Assembly: GCA_023399215.1 (NCBI GenBank)
Contig: JAEWQJ010000044.1
Coordinates: 1-31,175, forward strand
Length of the DNA: 31,175 bases
Direction of reading: 5' to 3'
DNA from: Methanobacteriota archaeon
Lineage (GTDB): Archaea > Halobacteriota > Methanosarcinia > Methanosarcinales > Methanosarcinaceae
The translations under genes and the position numbers were made by a program. Below the pieces are notes generated by a model. It saw only the letters and a program-made list of their open reading frames with translations. It was not told where the DNA came from and did no database searches. The stretch's first letter is position 1. Each line of letters opens with the position of its first letter. Shown piece after piece: positions 24,531-31,175 of this stretch.

Positions 24531-24755
24531 TTTATGGCCTCTTTATTCTTTTTTAGATAATCCAAAAGGTGGGATACCTTTAGTGTTGCGATATTTAATG
24601 GTGTTGCAAGGCGTCTAAACATCTACGAGATTGCAATAAAAATGGCAAGATTCCAGTTTTGAAGGACGGCTGATCTGACCGAAAAAATATTTGCAGAAAA
24701 GAAATATTTGCAGGAAAGAAATATTAGAAAAGAGGATTATTACTGAGTAAGAACC

Positions 24756-25223
24756 ATGAAAACAAAATCAATAATTGTAATTGCCCTTCTAATCTCATCC
24801 ATTCTACTGGCTGCCAGATTCGTTCCTGGAACCAGTGCAGATCAGTTCAAAGAAGGCAAATACATTCACGTTGACAATATGGTGATTCAGTTTGAGAAGA
24901 CTGATGCGACCATTTACATAGACTACCGTCTCAATCCCTTTGCTCAGGCATATATATCACTTTTTGGCAGCAAAAATCTGGAGCCCAAAATAAAGGAAAT
25001 TTTCTCAGAATTTAAGGAAGTAAAGATTCAATCGATAGGAATATCAAGTGCCTCGCTCCAGGTACTAAACATTTCTAGAGAAGAGGCTGGAAACTACCTG
25101 TGTGATCCATATGAATTAGGGGTGCAGTCTGACGTTGTCACCTTTGTTTATCCTCCTAAAGGCAAGACAAGGAGTTATGAAAATGTAAAAGTCACTCCGC
25201 CGGTCGTTTATTATTATAATTAA
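24756..25223 (+). CDS. Small exported or membrane-anchored protein, function unknown
   Basis: This 155-residue protein begins MKTKSIIVIALLISSILLAA, a clear signal peptide or N-terminal anchor ending near residue 27 (VPGTSA). The mature part is beta-rich with aromatic repeats (YIHVDNMVIQFEKTDATIYIDYR) and a single cysteine. A GAGGA lies about 25 bases before the ATG, which is far for a ribosome site. It appears to be a single-gene unit, and the family is not recognised. The stop codon TAA is also the first three bases of a 12-bp tandem repeat. Confidence 0.72.
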   Translation: MKTKSIIVIALLISSILLAARFVPGTSADQFKEGKYIHVDNMVIQFEKTDATIYIDYRLNPFAQAYISLFGSKNLEPKIKEIFSEFKEVKIQSIGISSASLQVLNISREEAGNYLCDPYELGVQSDVVTFVYPPKGKTRSYENVKVTPPVVYYYN

Positions 25224-25280
25224 GTATGTGATTAAGTATGCGATTAAGTATGTGATTAAGTATGTGATTAAGTATGTGAT
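25221..25280. repeat. 12-bp tandem repeat starting at a stop codon
   Basis: Five units of TAAGTATGTGAT (25221, 25233, 25245, 25257, 25269; the second has one change). The first TAA is the stop codon of the exported-protein gene. A downstream frame reading IKYV repeats arises from this array and was not called as a gene. 25281-25553 is otherwise featureless, with a possible TATA near 25527. Confidence 0.92.
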
Positions 25281-25562
25281 AGAAACTACTCATACCTTTA
25301 TTCCGTTTTTTATTTCTTCTACTTACCTATACTTTCAATCGTCTCATTTTCTTCATCCTGTCTTATCCGTTACTCCTTTTTTTCTATTTCATCACTCCAC
25401 TAGTGTTTTAGCAATTTAATTCTCGAGCATCATCTTGGTAGTTTCATATCAAAACAAATAGCCCAATAAGATCACTAACTCAAAAATATAACACAAAAAG
25501 GTAGTTTTGCCCGCGTTTCAGGAATACATATTTAATTAGAAGTCCAATTTTCTGTGATAGCG

Positions 25563-26813
25563 ATGGGAAAATTCAAACTGAAATGTCTTAAGTGCGGAAG
25601 AGAGTACGGCCAGGAATACAGACTTACCTGTGAGAACGATGACGCCTTTTTGCGGGCGGAGTACTTAGAAAAAAGACTGGTGTTAAGAAACCAGCCAGGT
25701 ATCGGAAGGTTCCATTCCTGGCTCCCGGTCCAGGAAGACCTTACTACGGACGCGGGGCCCATAACTTACAAAAGTGAAGCTTTTGCCAGAGAACTCGGGC
25801 TTTCGAATCTTTATATAGGGTTCAGCGGGTACTGGCCTGAAAGAGGGGCTTTCATTAAAACCTGCAGTTTCAAAGAACTCGAAGCCCACCCGACCATGCA
25901 ACTCCTGAAAGAGACCGGAGGAAAAGCCATAGTCCTTGCTTCTGCCGGAAATACCGGCCGGGCTTTTGCGCACGTATCGGCTTTGACAGGAACTGATGTC
26001 TACATAGTTGTACCGGAATCCGGAGCTTCGAAGCTATGGCTGCCTGAGGAGCCCACTGAATCTGTCCATCTCATCAGTATGAGTCCAGGAAACGATTACA
26101 CTGACGCTATCAATCTCGCAGGCAGGATTGCAAAGCTGCCTGGTATGGTATCCGAAGGCGGAGCAAGAAATATCGCCAGAAGAGATGGAATGGGCACTGT
26201 GATGCTGGATGCAGTAGTAACTATAGGAAAAATGCCTGATCACTATTTCCAGGCAGTAGGAAGCGGTACAGGAGGAATTTCAGCATGGGAAGCTGCAATG
26301 CGTCTCAGGACCGACGGGAGGTTCGGGCAAAAACTCCCAAAACTTCAGCTTGCCCAGAACCTTCCTTTTGTTCCCATGTACAATGCCTGGCAGGAAAAAA
26401 GAAGAGAAATTATTCCCGAACTTGACATGAAGGATGCAAAAAAACAGGTAGAAGAAACCTATGCCACTGTGCTTACCAACCGTACTCCACCATATGGGGT
26501 TATGGGCGGGTTATACGATGCACTTACTGACACTGACGGAATAATGTACGCAATTACCAGAGAAGAAGCTCTTGAAGCTAAGGCTCTTTTCGAATCTCTC
26601 GAAGGAATCGATATTCTGCCCCCGTCAGCAGTTGCAACAGCCTCCCTACTAAAAGCCGTGGAAGAAGGAAATGTTGGTAAGGACGAAACTATTCTTCTGA
26701 ACCTTGCAGGCGGAGGATATAAACGCCTGAACGAGGACTACACACTTTATCAGATCGAGCCGGTAGCTACTGCCAAAAATCCTGATATTTCCTTAGACGA
26801 GCTGAAGATCTAA
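25563..26813 (+). CDS. Cysteate synthase
   Basis: This PLP enzyme replaces the phosphate of O-phospho-L-serine with sulfite to give L-cysteate, the first committed step of coenzyme M synthesis in Methanosarcinales. It evolved from threonine synthase. It has 416 residues from the ATG at 25563; a GTG 9 bases earlier is also possible. An N-terminal zinc-ribbon-like segment (CLKCGREYG) is followed by the PLP lysine Lys104 in CSFKELEA, the phosphate-binding loop ASAGNTGRAF (126-135) and GSGTGGISAWEA. The call over threonine synthase rests on the CSFKELEA region and on the neighbouring comDE gene. That context is strong, but enzymatic specificity is inferred. Seven 17-bp repeats begin inside its last codons. 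Confidence 0.92.
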   Translation: MGKFKLKCLKCGREYGQEYRLTCENDDAFLRAEYLEKRLVLRNQPGIGRFHSWLPVQEDLTTDAGPITYKSEAFARELGLSNLYIGFSGYWPERGAFIKTCSFKELEAHPTMQLLKETGGKAIVLASAGNTGRAFAHVSALTGTDVYIVVPESGASKLWLPEEPTESVHLISMSPGNDYTDAINLAGRIAKLPGMVSEGGARNIARRDGMGTVMLDAVVTIGKMPDHYFQAVGSGTGGISAWEAAMRLRTDGRFGQKLPKLQLAQNLPFVPMYNAWQEKRREIIPELDMKDAKKQVEETYATVLTNRTPPYGVMGGLYDALTDTDGIMYAITREEALEAKALFESLEGIDILPPSAVATASLLKAVEEGNVGKDETILLNLAGGGYKRLNEDYTLYQIEPVATAKNPDISLDELKI

Positions 26814-26915
26814 ACGAGTTAAAGATCTAAACGAGCTGAAAATCTAAACGAGCTGAAAATCTAAACGAGCTAAAGATCTAAACGAGCTGAATATCTAAAC
26901 GAGCTAAAGATCTGA
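26797..26915. repeat. 17-bp tandem repeat seeded by the end of cysteate synthase
   Basis: Seven units of ACGAGCTGAAGATCTAA (variants differ by 1-3 bases) start at 26797, 26814, 26831, 26848, 26865, 26882 and 26899. The first unit is the last five-plus codons of the gene including its stop at 26811-26813; the other six follow in the 3' flank. Confidence 0.96.
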
Positions 26916-26976
26916 GTCCTAAATAATTCCAAATAAAATCATTTAAAGAAAAAAATGAAGCTGAAGAGGCATGTGC

Positions 26977-28125
26977 ATGGCAAGTCCGGAAGAAGAAGTC
27001 ATAGCAATAATGAAAAAGGCAGGTATCGACCTTACAGCAACTCTGCCCTGCGACAGGATCAAAAATCTGCTTCCCCTGGTTTCTGAGAATTTTCCTGAAA
27101 TCAAGTTAACGAGAGAAGAAAATGGTGTGGGCATCTGTGCTGGGGTTTACCTTGCAGGGGGGAAGCCCATGATGCTTATCCAGAGCACAGGGCTTGGAAA
27201 TATGATTAATGCTCTGGAATCTCTGAATGTAATCTGCAGGATCCCCTTACCTGTTCTGGCAAGCTGGCGTGGGGTTTACGCTGAAGGCATTGAAGCCCAG
27301 GTTCCGCTTGGTACCCATCTCCCTGCAATCCTTGAAGGAGCAGGGCTGGAATATACAATAATTGACGAAGCTGGAAAGCTACCTCTACTTGAAAATGTAA
27401 TAACAGACGCGTTTGAGAATTTAAGGCCGCATATAGCCCTAATTTCTCCAAAAGTATGGGAAAGCTCGAATTGTTGTGCCTGGGAAGCGGCTGGATTGCC
27501 CGAAAAGCCTGAAATTATGGAAAGGACATGCCGTTTTAATCTTACAAGGGAAACCCTCAGGCCATTAATGCTCAGGAACGATGCGATTTGCGCAATTGCT
27601 TCTCAGCTTGATGGCGAAATTACGGTAACAAATCTTGGAGTTCCCTGCAAGGAACTTTATGCTTGCAGAGATAGGGAGCTTAATTTCTATATGTTTGGTT
27701 CAATGGGGGTCGTCTCTTCGATAGGGCTTGGCCTTGCTCTTCGAACCGATAAGACGGTCGTTACCTTTGACGGGGACGGTAGCCTGCTTATGAACCCCAA
27801 CGCCCTGCTCGAAATTGCCAGAGAAGCCCCGAAAAACCTGATCATTATTTGCCTTGACAATGGTGCCTACGGCTCCACAGGCTCGCAGGAAACCTGTGCT
27901 CTCCGCTATATTGACCTGGAAATTTTTGCAACCGCTTGCGGAATTCAGAATACTGCTAAGGTAAATAGCCCAGAGGGGTTAATAGAAGCTTTCAGGAAGT
28001 TTCAGGCCATGCAGGAACTTTCCTTTATCCATGTAATCCTGAAGCCTGGAAATACAAAAGCACCCAATATTCCCCTGAGCCCTGAAGAGGTTACAAAACG
28101 CTTTAAAGAGGCTTTAAAAGTTTGA
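26977..28125 (+). CDS. comDE: Sulfopyruvate decarboxylase, fused alpha and beta subunits (ComDE)
   Basis: This TPP enzyme turns 3-sulfopyruvate into sulfoacetaldehyde in coenzyme M synthesis. The 382-residue protein joins the pyrimidine-binding half (about 1-165, with the Glu of LTREENGVG at 47-48) to the pyrophosphate-binding half (about 185-382, with GDGSLLMNPNALLE at 266-279 and the Asn of CLDNGAYG at 295). In some methanogens these are separate ComD and ComE chains. The ATG at 26977 has GAGG 7 bases upstream; the ATG at 26971 would leave only one base and is rejected. It lies 163 bases after cysteate synthase on the same strand, in the same pathway. Confidence 0.95.
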   Translation: MASPEEEVIAIMKKAGIDLTATLPCDRIKNLLPLVSENFPEIKLTREENGVGICAGVYLAGGKPMMLIQSTGLGNMINALESLNVICRIPLPVLASWRGVYAEGIEAQVPLGTHLPAILEGAGLEYTIIDEAGKLPLLENVITDAFENLRPHIALISPKVWESSNCCAWEAAGLPEKPEIMERTCRFNLTRETLRPLMLRNDAICAIASQLDGEITVTNLGVPCKELYACRDRELNFYMFGSMGVVSSIGLGLALRTDKTVVTFDGDGSLLMNPNALLEIAREAPKNLIIICLDNGAYGSTGSQETCALRYIDLEIFATACGIQNTAKVNSPEGLIEAFRKFQAMQELSFIHVILKPGNTKAPNIPLSPEEVTKRFKEALKV

Positions 28126-28190
28126 AGTCTGAAAAAGTTACAAAACGTTTTAAAGAGGCTTTAAAAGCTTGAGGTCTGAAGAGGTTTAAA
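28081..28190. repeat. 47-bp direct repeat copied from the end of comDE
   Basis: The last 45 bases of comDE with two following bases (28081-28127) are repeated with a few changes at 28128-28174, and a truncated third copy follows. The first copy carries the final codons PEEVTKRFKEALKV and the stop. A further imperfect repeat (TCTCAAAA and AATTAGAAGTT words) runs to about 28275. Confidence 0.9.
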
Positions 28191-28335
28191 AGCAAAGAGG
28201 TTCTGAAATCAGGAAAATAGGTCTCAAAAAAATAAGAATTAGAAGTTAAGTCTCAAAAGGTAAAAATTAGAAGTTCCATCTTTAAATGTAAAAATCACAG
28301 GTTACAGGAGCATTAAAGGAGAGAAGAAAGTTGTC

Positions 28336-29652
28336 TTACTCTCTCCAGCTTATTTTTTCCACAGGCTCATTAAGCCTGAATCTTCCTGTGAGAATTTTCT
28401 CTTTGAGTTCTTCGGCAGCTATAATTGCCCTTGCACGATCGGACTGACGCAGTGTTACCTTAATATCTCTAAGGCAGCCTCCGGTTGAACACCTGACAGA
28501 ACCCAGGTTTGCACTGAATGCTTCTCCTCTGCATCTTGAGATACAGAGTCCGCAGTTAAAGCAAAACTCCGGATTGTGTACAGCTCCGTTTTCTCCCCGG
28601 CTTACCGCACCCATTGGACAGGCTTCGATTACAAGGCAATCCTTGCAATTAAGGCATTTTTCGGGCTCGTACTTAATATTCAGGTCCACATTATCCCATA
28701 CATCTCCATAGGTGATTTCACAGAGGGGAATTCGCCCTGCCAGGTCCACCAGCTTGAGCGGGATTTCCTTATCGAGCTTCAGGATATTTTCCAGCATTCC
28801 TTTGTGAAGAATCGGGATAGGAACAGCCCATGTATTGATAATTTCAGGACCCGCAGATGTTACAAACCCCCCCATGTACTCAGGGGTCATGTCATGCATA
28901 TCAGCAAAACCCGTAAGGTTAGGATTATCCGGAGCGCTTCGAGTGCCAGCGCCTGTAACAAACCCGTCTGCTCCGTTGAGAAGTACCCTTGTCCCGATCC
29001 CTATAGCTTCGAGCTTGGGGTCGTTTTCAATTGGGTTTAACTCACCGCAACCGCAAAAGGTCATTTCCTTAAACTCACCTTCAAACGGCAGGGCGTGAAA
29101 GATGGTTTTGATAGACTCTTTTCCGGGATTTACAAACGCCCGATAATTCTTAAAGGCATGTCTTGTTGCATTGAGTTTCGCATAGGGAATCTCAGATAGC
29201 CGCGTTTCTACTGAGAAATGGCTTCCTTCACTGGTAGTCACATCAACTTTAATATTTTTTCCTTCTACCATCTCCCTGAAAAGGTGTCCGCCTCCATAGT
29301 TGGGATCAAACCTACTGTGGGCAGTTCCGAGTACGATTAGGTCCAAAATTCCAAGTCTTTCATTAGGGCAGGGACCAACAACTGCCGGCACGCCGTTCAG
29401 CAGGACTTCAGACGCTTTAACAAACGAGTCTGGCTCTGATACTTTGAACGAAAGTACGGCATAGGTTCCACTCATAATGCCACGTGTTGCAGTTGTTACA
29501 ACATCCACGTCTTCGAGCTTTATATCCTCCCCTTCCCGAATTCTCGCGCTAATTTCCGTAGCCGTAAGAACGATTGCATCTCCGGTATCAATTTTATCCT
29601 GGATTTCCGGGATTGTACGGGACGTCTCTGTGTTATTGAATACTTCGTTCAT
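28336..29652 (-). CDS. COG1900/DUF39 sulfur-incorporation protein with two [4Fe-4S] domains
   Basis: The 438-residue protein has an N-terminal DUF39 (HcyBio) domain (about 15-325) with cysteines at Cys95 (GPCPNERLG), Cys200 and Cys202 (FCGCGELNP). A C-terminal ferredoxin part follows with Cys333/336/339/345 (CLNCKDC, then ACP) and Cys364/367/370/374 (CFNCGLCISRC). Relatives convert aspartate semialdehyde to homocysteine using sulfide and a ferredoxin partner. Members beside coenzyme M genes have been proposed to place the thiol on sulfoacetaldehyde. Here it is convergent with comDE, which favours the second role. GAGG lies 5 bases before the ATG at 29652. A GGAGAGA/TCTCTCC hairpin (28318-28346) overlaps its stop. 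Confidence 0.87.
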   Translation of the reverse strand: MNEVFNNTETSRTIPEIQDKIDTGDAIVLTATEISARIREGEDIKLEDVDVVTTATRGIMSGTYAVLSFKVSEPDSFVKASEVLLNGVPAVVGPCPNERLGILDLIVLGTAHSRFDPNYGGGHLFREMVEGKNIKVDVTTSEGSHFSVETRLSEIPYAKLNATRHAFKNYRAFVNPGKESIKTIFHALPFEGEFKEMTFCGCGELNPIENDPKLEAIGIGTRVLLNGADGFVTGAGTRSAPDNPNLTGFADMHDMTPEYMGGFVTSAGPEIINTWAVPIPILHKGMLENILKLDKEIPLKLVDLAGRIPLCEITYGDVWDNVDLNIKYEPEKCLNCKDCLVIEACPMGAVSRGENGAVHNPEFCFNCGLCISRCRGEAFSANLGSVRCSTGGCLRDIKVTLRQSDRARAIIAAEELKEKILTGRFRLNEPVEKISWRE

Positions 29653-29771
29653 GTTTCCCTCAACCGGGATATTGAGTTCATCCTATTTTAGGAGTAAGGA
29701 TTGCCTGAGAATCAGTTACTCTGGAGGAAAGAATAAGCTTGAAATTGGCCGTTTTAGAGAATGGAATAGAC

Positions 29772-30539
29772 TCAAAGGTCTTCTTTACTTCTTTTTGTCT
29801 TTTTTTCGTATGAGGTTTTTAGTTTCTGGAGAGGTATGGGTCTGCCGTGACCTGGAAAATATGTCCTGCAACTTGCAGCAATCAATGTCTGCCAGCTTTC
29901 TAGAAGTTCGCGGATGTCGTCTGCAAAAGGTGGAAATATACTCCAGGGCATAACATTGAAAAGCGTATCTCCTACGAATGCAGCTTCATGTCCAATCACA
30001 AGGCTTATCGAGCCTGCAGTGTGGCCAGGTGTGGAAATGACTTTTGCACCAGGGATATATTTTCCAAGGTCATATTCGTTCCCTACCACTATATCAGGAT
30101 TGACAGGCTGATATTTTGATTTGGAAACCATCAAGGAGTTCCCAATTTCCGATATCATTTTTGAGAACCACATGGTACCTTTCGGAAAGGGAGTTATGCC
30201 CTTTTCCAGGCATCTTTTTTCGGATTCGTGAACCAGAACTTTTGCTCCGCTTCGTTTTTTTATTTCGGCGAGGCAGCCTGTATGATCATAATGAGTGTGG
30301 GTGAGAATGATCAGAACTATATTTTGAAAAACAAGGTTGTTTTGTTCGAGAGTAGTTTGAATGTTTTTGATTTTGCCCGGACATCCTGTATCCACAAGAA
30401 TTCCCCTACCAGCTGAAACTATCAGATAAGAGTTTGAGTGCCCCATTGGGATACTAATAATATTGTAAGACTTCTCGCATTCTGGTCTTTTACTTTTCAA
30501 GCTCTCACGGTTTAGCCGGTTGTCTTCACTGGAACTCAT
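29772..30539 (-). CDS. Metallo-beta-lactamase-fold hydrolase
   Basis: This 255-residue protein shows the complete metal-binding set: HTHYDH (His81, His83, Asp85, His86), His173 in STPGHTAGS, Asp191 in VGDTLF and His231 in FPGHGRPI. This binuclear-metal pattern fits hydrolysis of thioesters, phosphoesters or lactones (glyoxalase II and similar groups). The substrate cannot be read. The N terminus (1-25) is polar and variable. The ATG at 30539 has AGGAG about 8 bases upstream. It is transcribed away from the tRNA and towards the DUF39 gene on the same strand, with a 119-base gap. Confidence 0.9.
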   Translation of the reverse strand: MSSSEDNRLNRESLKSKRPECEKSYNIISIPMGHSNSYLIVSAGRGILVDTGCPGKIKNIQTTLEQNNLVFQNIVLIILTHTHYDHTGCLAEIKKRSGAKVLVHESEKRCLEKGITPFPKGTMWFSKMISEIGNSLMVSKSKYQPVNPDIVVGNEYDLGKYIPGAKVISTPGHTAGSISLVIGHEAAFVGDTLFNVMPWSIFPPFADDIRELLESWQTLIAASCRTYFPGHGRPIPLQKLKTSYEKKTKRSKEDL

Positions 30540-31050
30540 TCGGGGTTCTCCTCAAAATCTGGGAAGAGCTTCATTCTCTTTTGCGTATTTTTCATTGCAC
30601 TGAATTTTACATTGAGCTTCTTGTGCTATCTTTTGCATTGAGCCTCTTGTGCTGCCTTGTGCTGCCTTTTATATTAAGCCTCTTTTTTCCTATTGAGCTG
30701 CTTTTATCTTGAGCTACCTTTTATTTTTCCTTTTACAGGTTTTATGCTTTTGATTAACATATGGTGTTATTGACTTACTAAAGAATTATATCCCATAAAA
30801 AACAAATCAGATGATTGGATTTGAAAAGTTATATGTAAGGAATTTTTCAATGCTGATTGGAAAACACAATCTCTAAAAAGATTCATCATTAGAGCCCAAA
30901 AGAGAAAATCGGATGCAAACTGTACAAAGATTTCACATTTTTGAAGGTTGATTCGGTTCGAAAAGGTCCATACCACCCAAAACTTATATAAATGATGATG
31001 CGTACTATGGAGTTGCACTTTTGTGCGAAAAACAGAAGCAACAAACTAAT
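30540..31050. other. Low-complexity intergenic region before tRNA
   Basis: Bases 30580-30740 are made of imperfect TTGAGC, CTTGTGCT and CCTTTTAT words, a degenerate repeat. The remainder is AT-rich. A TATA box lies at 30984-30992 for the tRNA. Minus-strand frames through 30767-31125 are antisense to the tRNA or low complexity and were not called. Confidence 0.55.
30984..30992 (+). promoter_or_regulatory. TATA box of the tRNA gene
   Basis: TTATATAAA, 59 bases before the mature tRNA 5' end. With a start site near 31013 the precursor would carry a 5' leader of roughly 38 bases for RNase P to remove. Confidence 0.6.
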
Positions 31051-31124
31051 GGGCTCGTGGTCTAGACGGTTATGACGTCGCCTTGACATGGCGGAGGTCC
31101 TGAGTTCGAATCTCAGCGGGCCCA
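31051..31124 (+). tRNA. tRNA-Val (anticodon GAC)
   Basis: The acceptor stem GGGCTCG pairs with CGGGCCC (one T-G pair). The anticodon stem TCGCC/GGCGG holds the loop TTGACAT with GAC at 31085-31087. The T arm is CTGAG-TTCGAAT-CTCAG. The discriminator base is A (31124) and CCA is not encoded in full. There is no intron. Length is 74 bases, and all arms fold. Confidence 0.95.
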
Positions 31125-31134
31125 CTAAAAAAAT

Positions 31135-31154
31135 TTCCGGAGATTTTTCCGGAA
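31135..31154 (+). terminator. Inverted repeat after the tRNA
   Basis: TTCCGG (31135-31140) and CCGGAA (31149-31154) can pair across an 8-base, T-rich loop, 10 bases after the tRNA end. It may help end transcription; the evidence is the symmetry only. Confidence 0.3.
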
Positions 31155-31175
31155 AGTGAAAAATAAAACGAAAAT

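Noticed and set aside
25228..25419. 63-codon frame with IKYV repeats
   Set aside because: Produced by the 12-bp repeat after a stop codon; the remainder is low-complexity and has no ribosome site.
30767..31125. Minus-strand frames ending in or crossing the tRNA
   Set aside because: One is antisense to tRNA-Val (reads GPLRFELRTSAMSRR), a common false protein; the other is AT-rich without signals.

Overview
The window looks like chromosomal DNA from a methanogenic archaeon of the genus Methanosarcina. Four things point there. It carries the Methanosarcina-type coenzyme M genes (cysteate synthase next to a fused sulfopyruvate decarboxylase). It has a carbon monoxide dehydrogenase with its own ferredoxin and a membrane-anchored archaeal LonB protease. 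Promoters are archaeal (TATA boxes) with GGAGG-type ribosome binding sites. Long AT-rich intergenic stretches are full of short tandem repeats. Species cannot be set from the sequence alone. No rRNA, CRISPR array or complete insertion sequence was seen; there is one tRNA.

Layout. 1-3825: a 21-bp tandem array at the left edge, then on the minus strand a small lysine-rich protein, CTP synthase (pyrG), and a two-gene unit of a Trm112-like protein and a two-pass membrane protein. 3826-5431: a gene-poor leader region with tiny open frames and one inverted-repeat element. 5432-7829: a cooS/cooF-like operon for CO oxidation. 8006-10906: two universal stress proteins on either side of a nucleoside-gate membrane protein. 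11465-18076 (minus strand): a clostripain-family peptidase, then a tightly coupled lonB-tldD-pmbA proteolysis operon. 18891-24070: an accessory block with a TPR protein ending in a charged coiled-coil tail, a small membrane protein built from two copies of a LonB-like transmembrane hairpin, and a large TPR-nitrilase fusion interrupted by one frameshift. 24318-25223: a zinc-ribbon protein and a small exported protein. 25563-29652: cysteate synthase and ComDE on the plus strand, with a convergent COG1900/DUF39 protein carrying ferredoxin domains; together these cover much of coenzyme M synthesis. 29772-31124: a metallo-beta-lactamase-fold hydrolase and tRNA-Val(GAC).

How the genes fit together. 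LonB should cut membrane and soluble proteins at the membrane, and TldD/PmbA should process the resulting peptides. Cysteate synthase makes cysteate from phosphoserine and sulfite. After deamination by an enzyme not in this window, ComDE decarboxylates sulfopyruvate to sulfoacetaldehyde. The DUF39-ferredoxin protein is a candidate for putting in the thiol sulfur. CooS oxidises CO and passes electrons to the CooF-like protein.

The least ordinary parts are the TPR-nitrilase gene with its near-identical 144-bp repeats and single-base frameshift, the LonB-hairpin look-alike beside it, and a recurring pattern in which tandem repeats begin at or just after stop codons and in two cases appear to be copied from the last codons of the gene.
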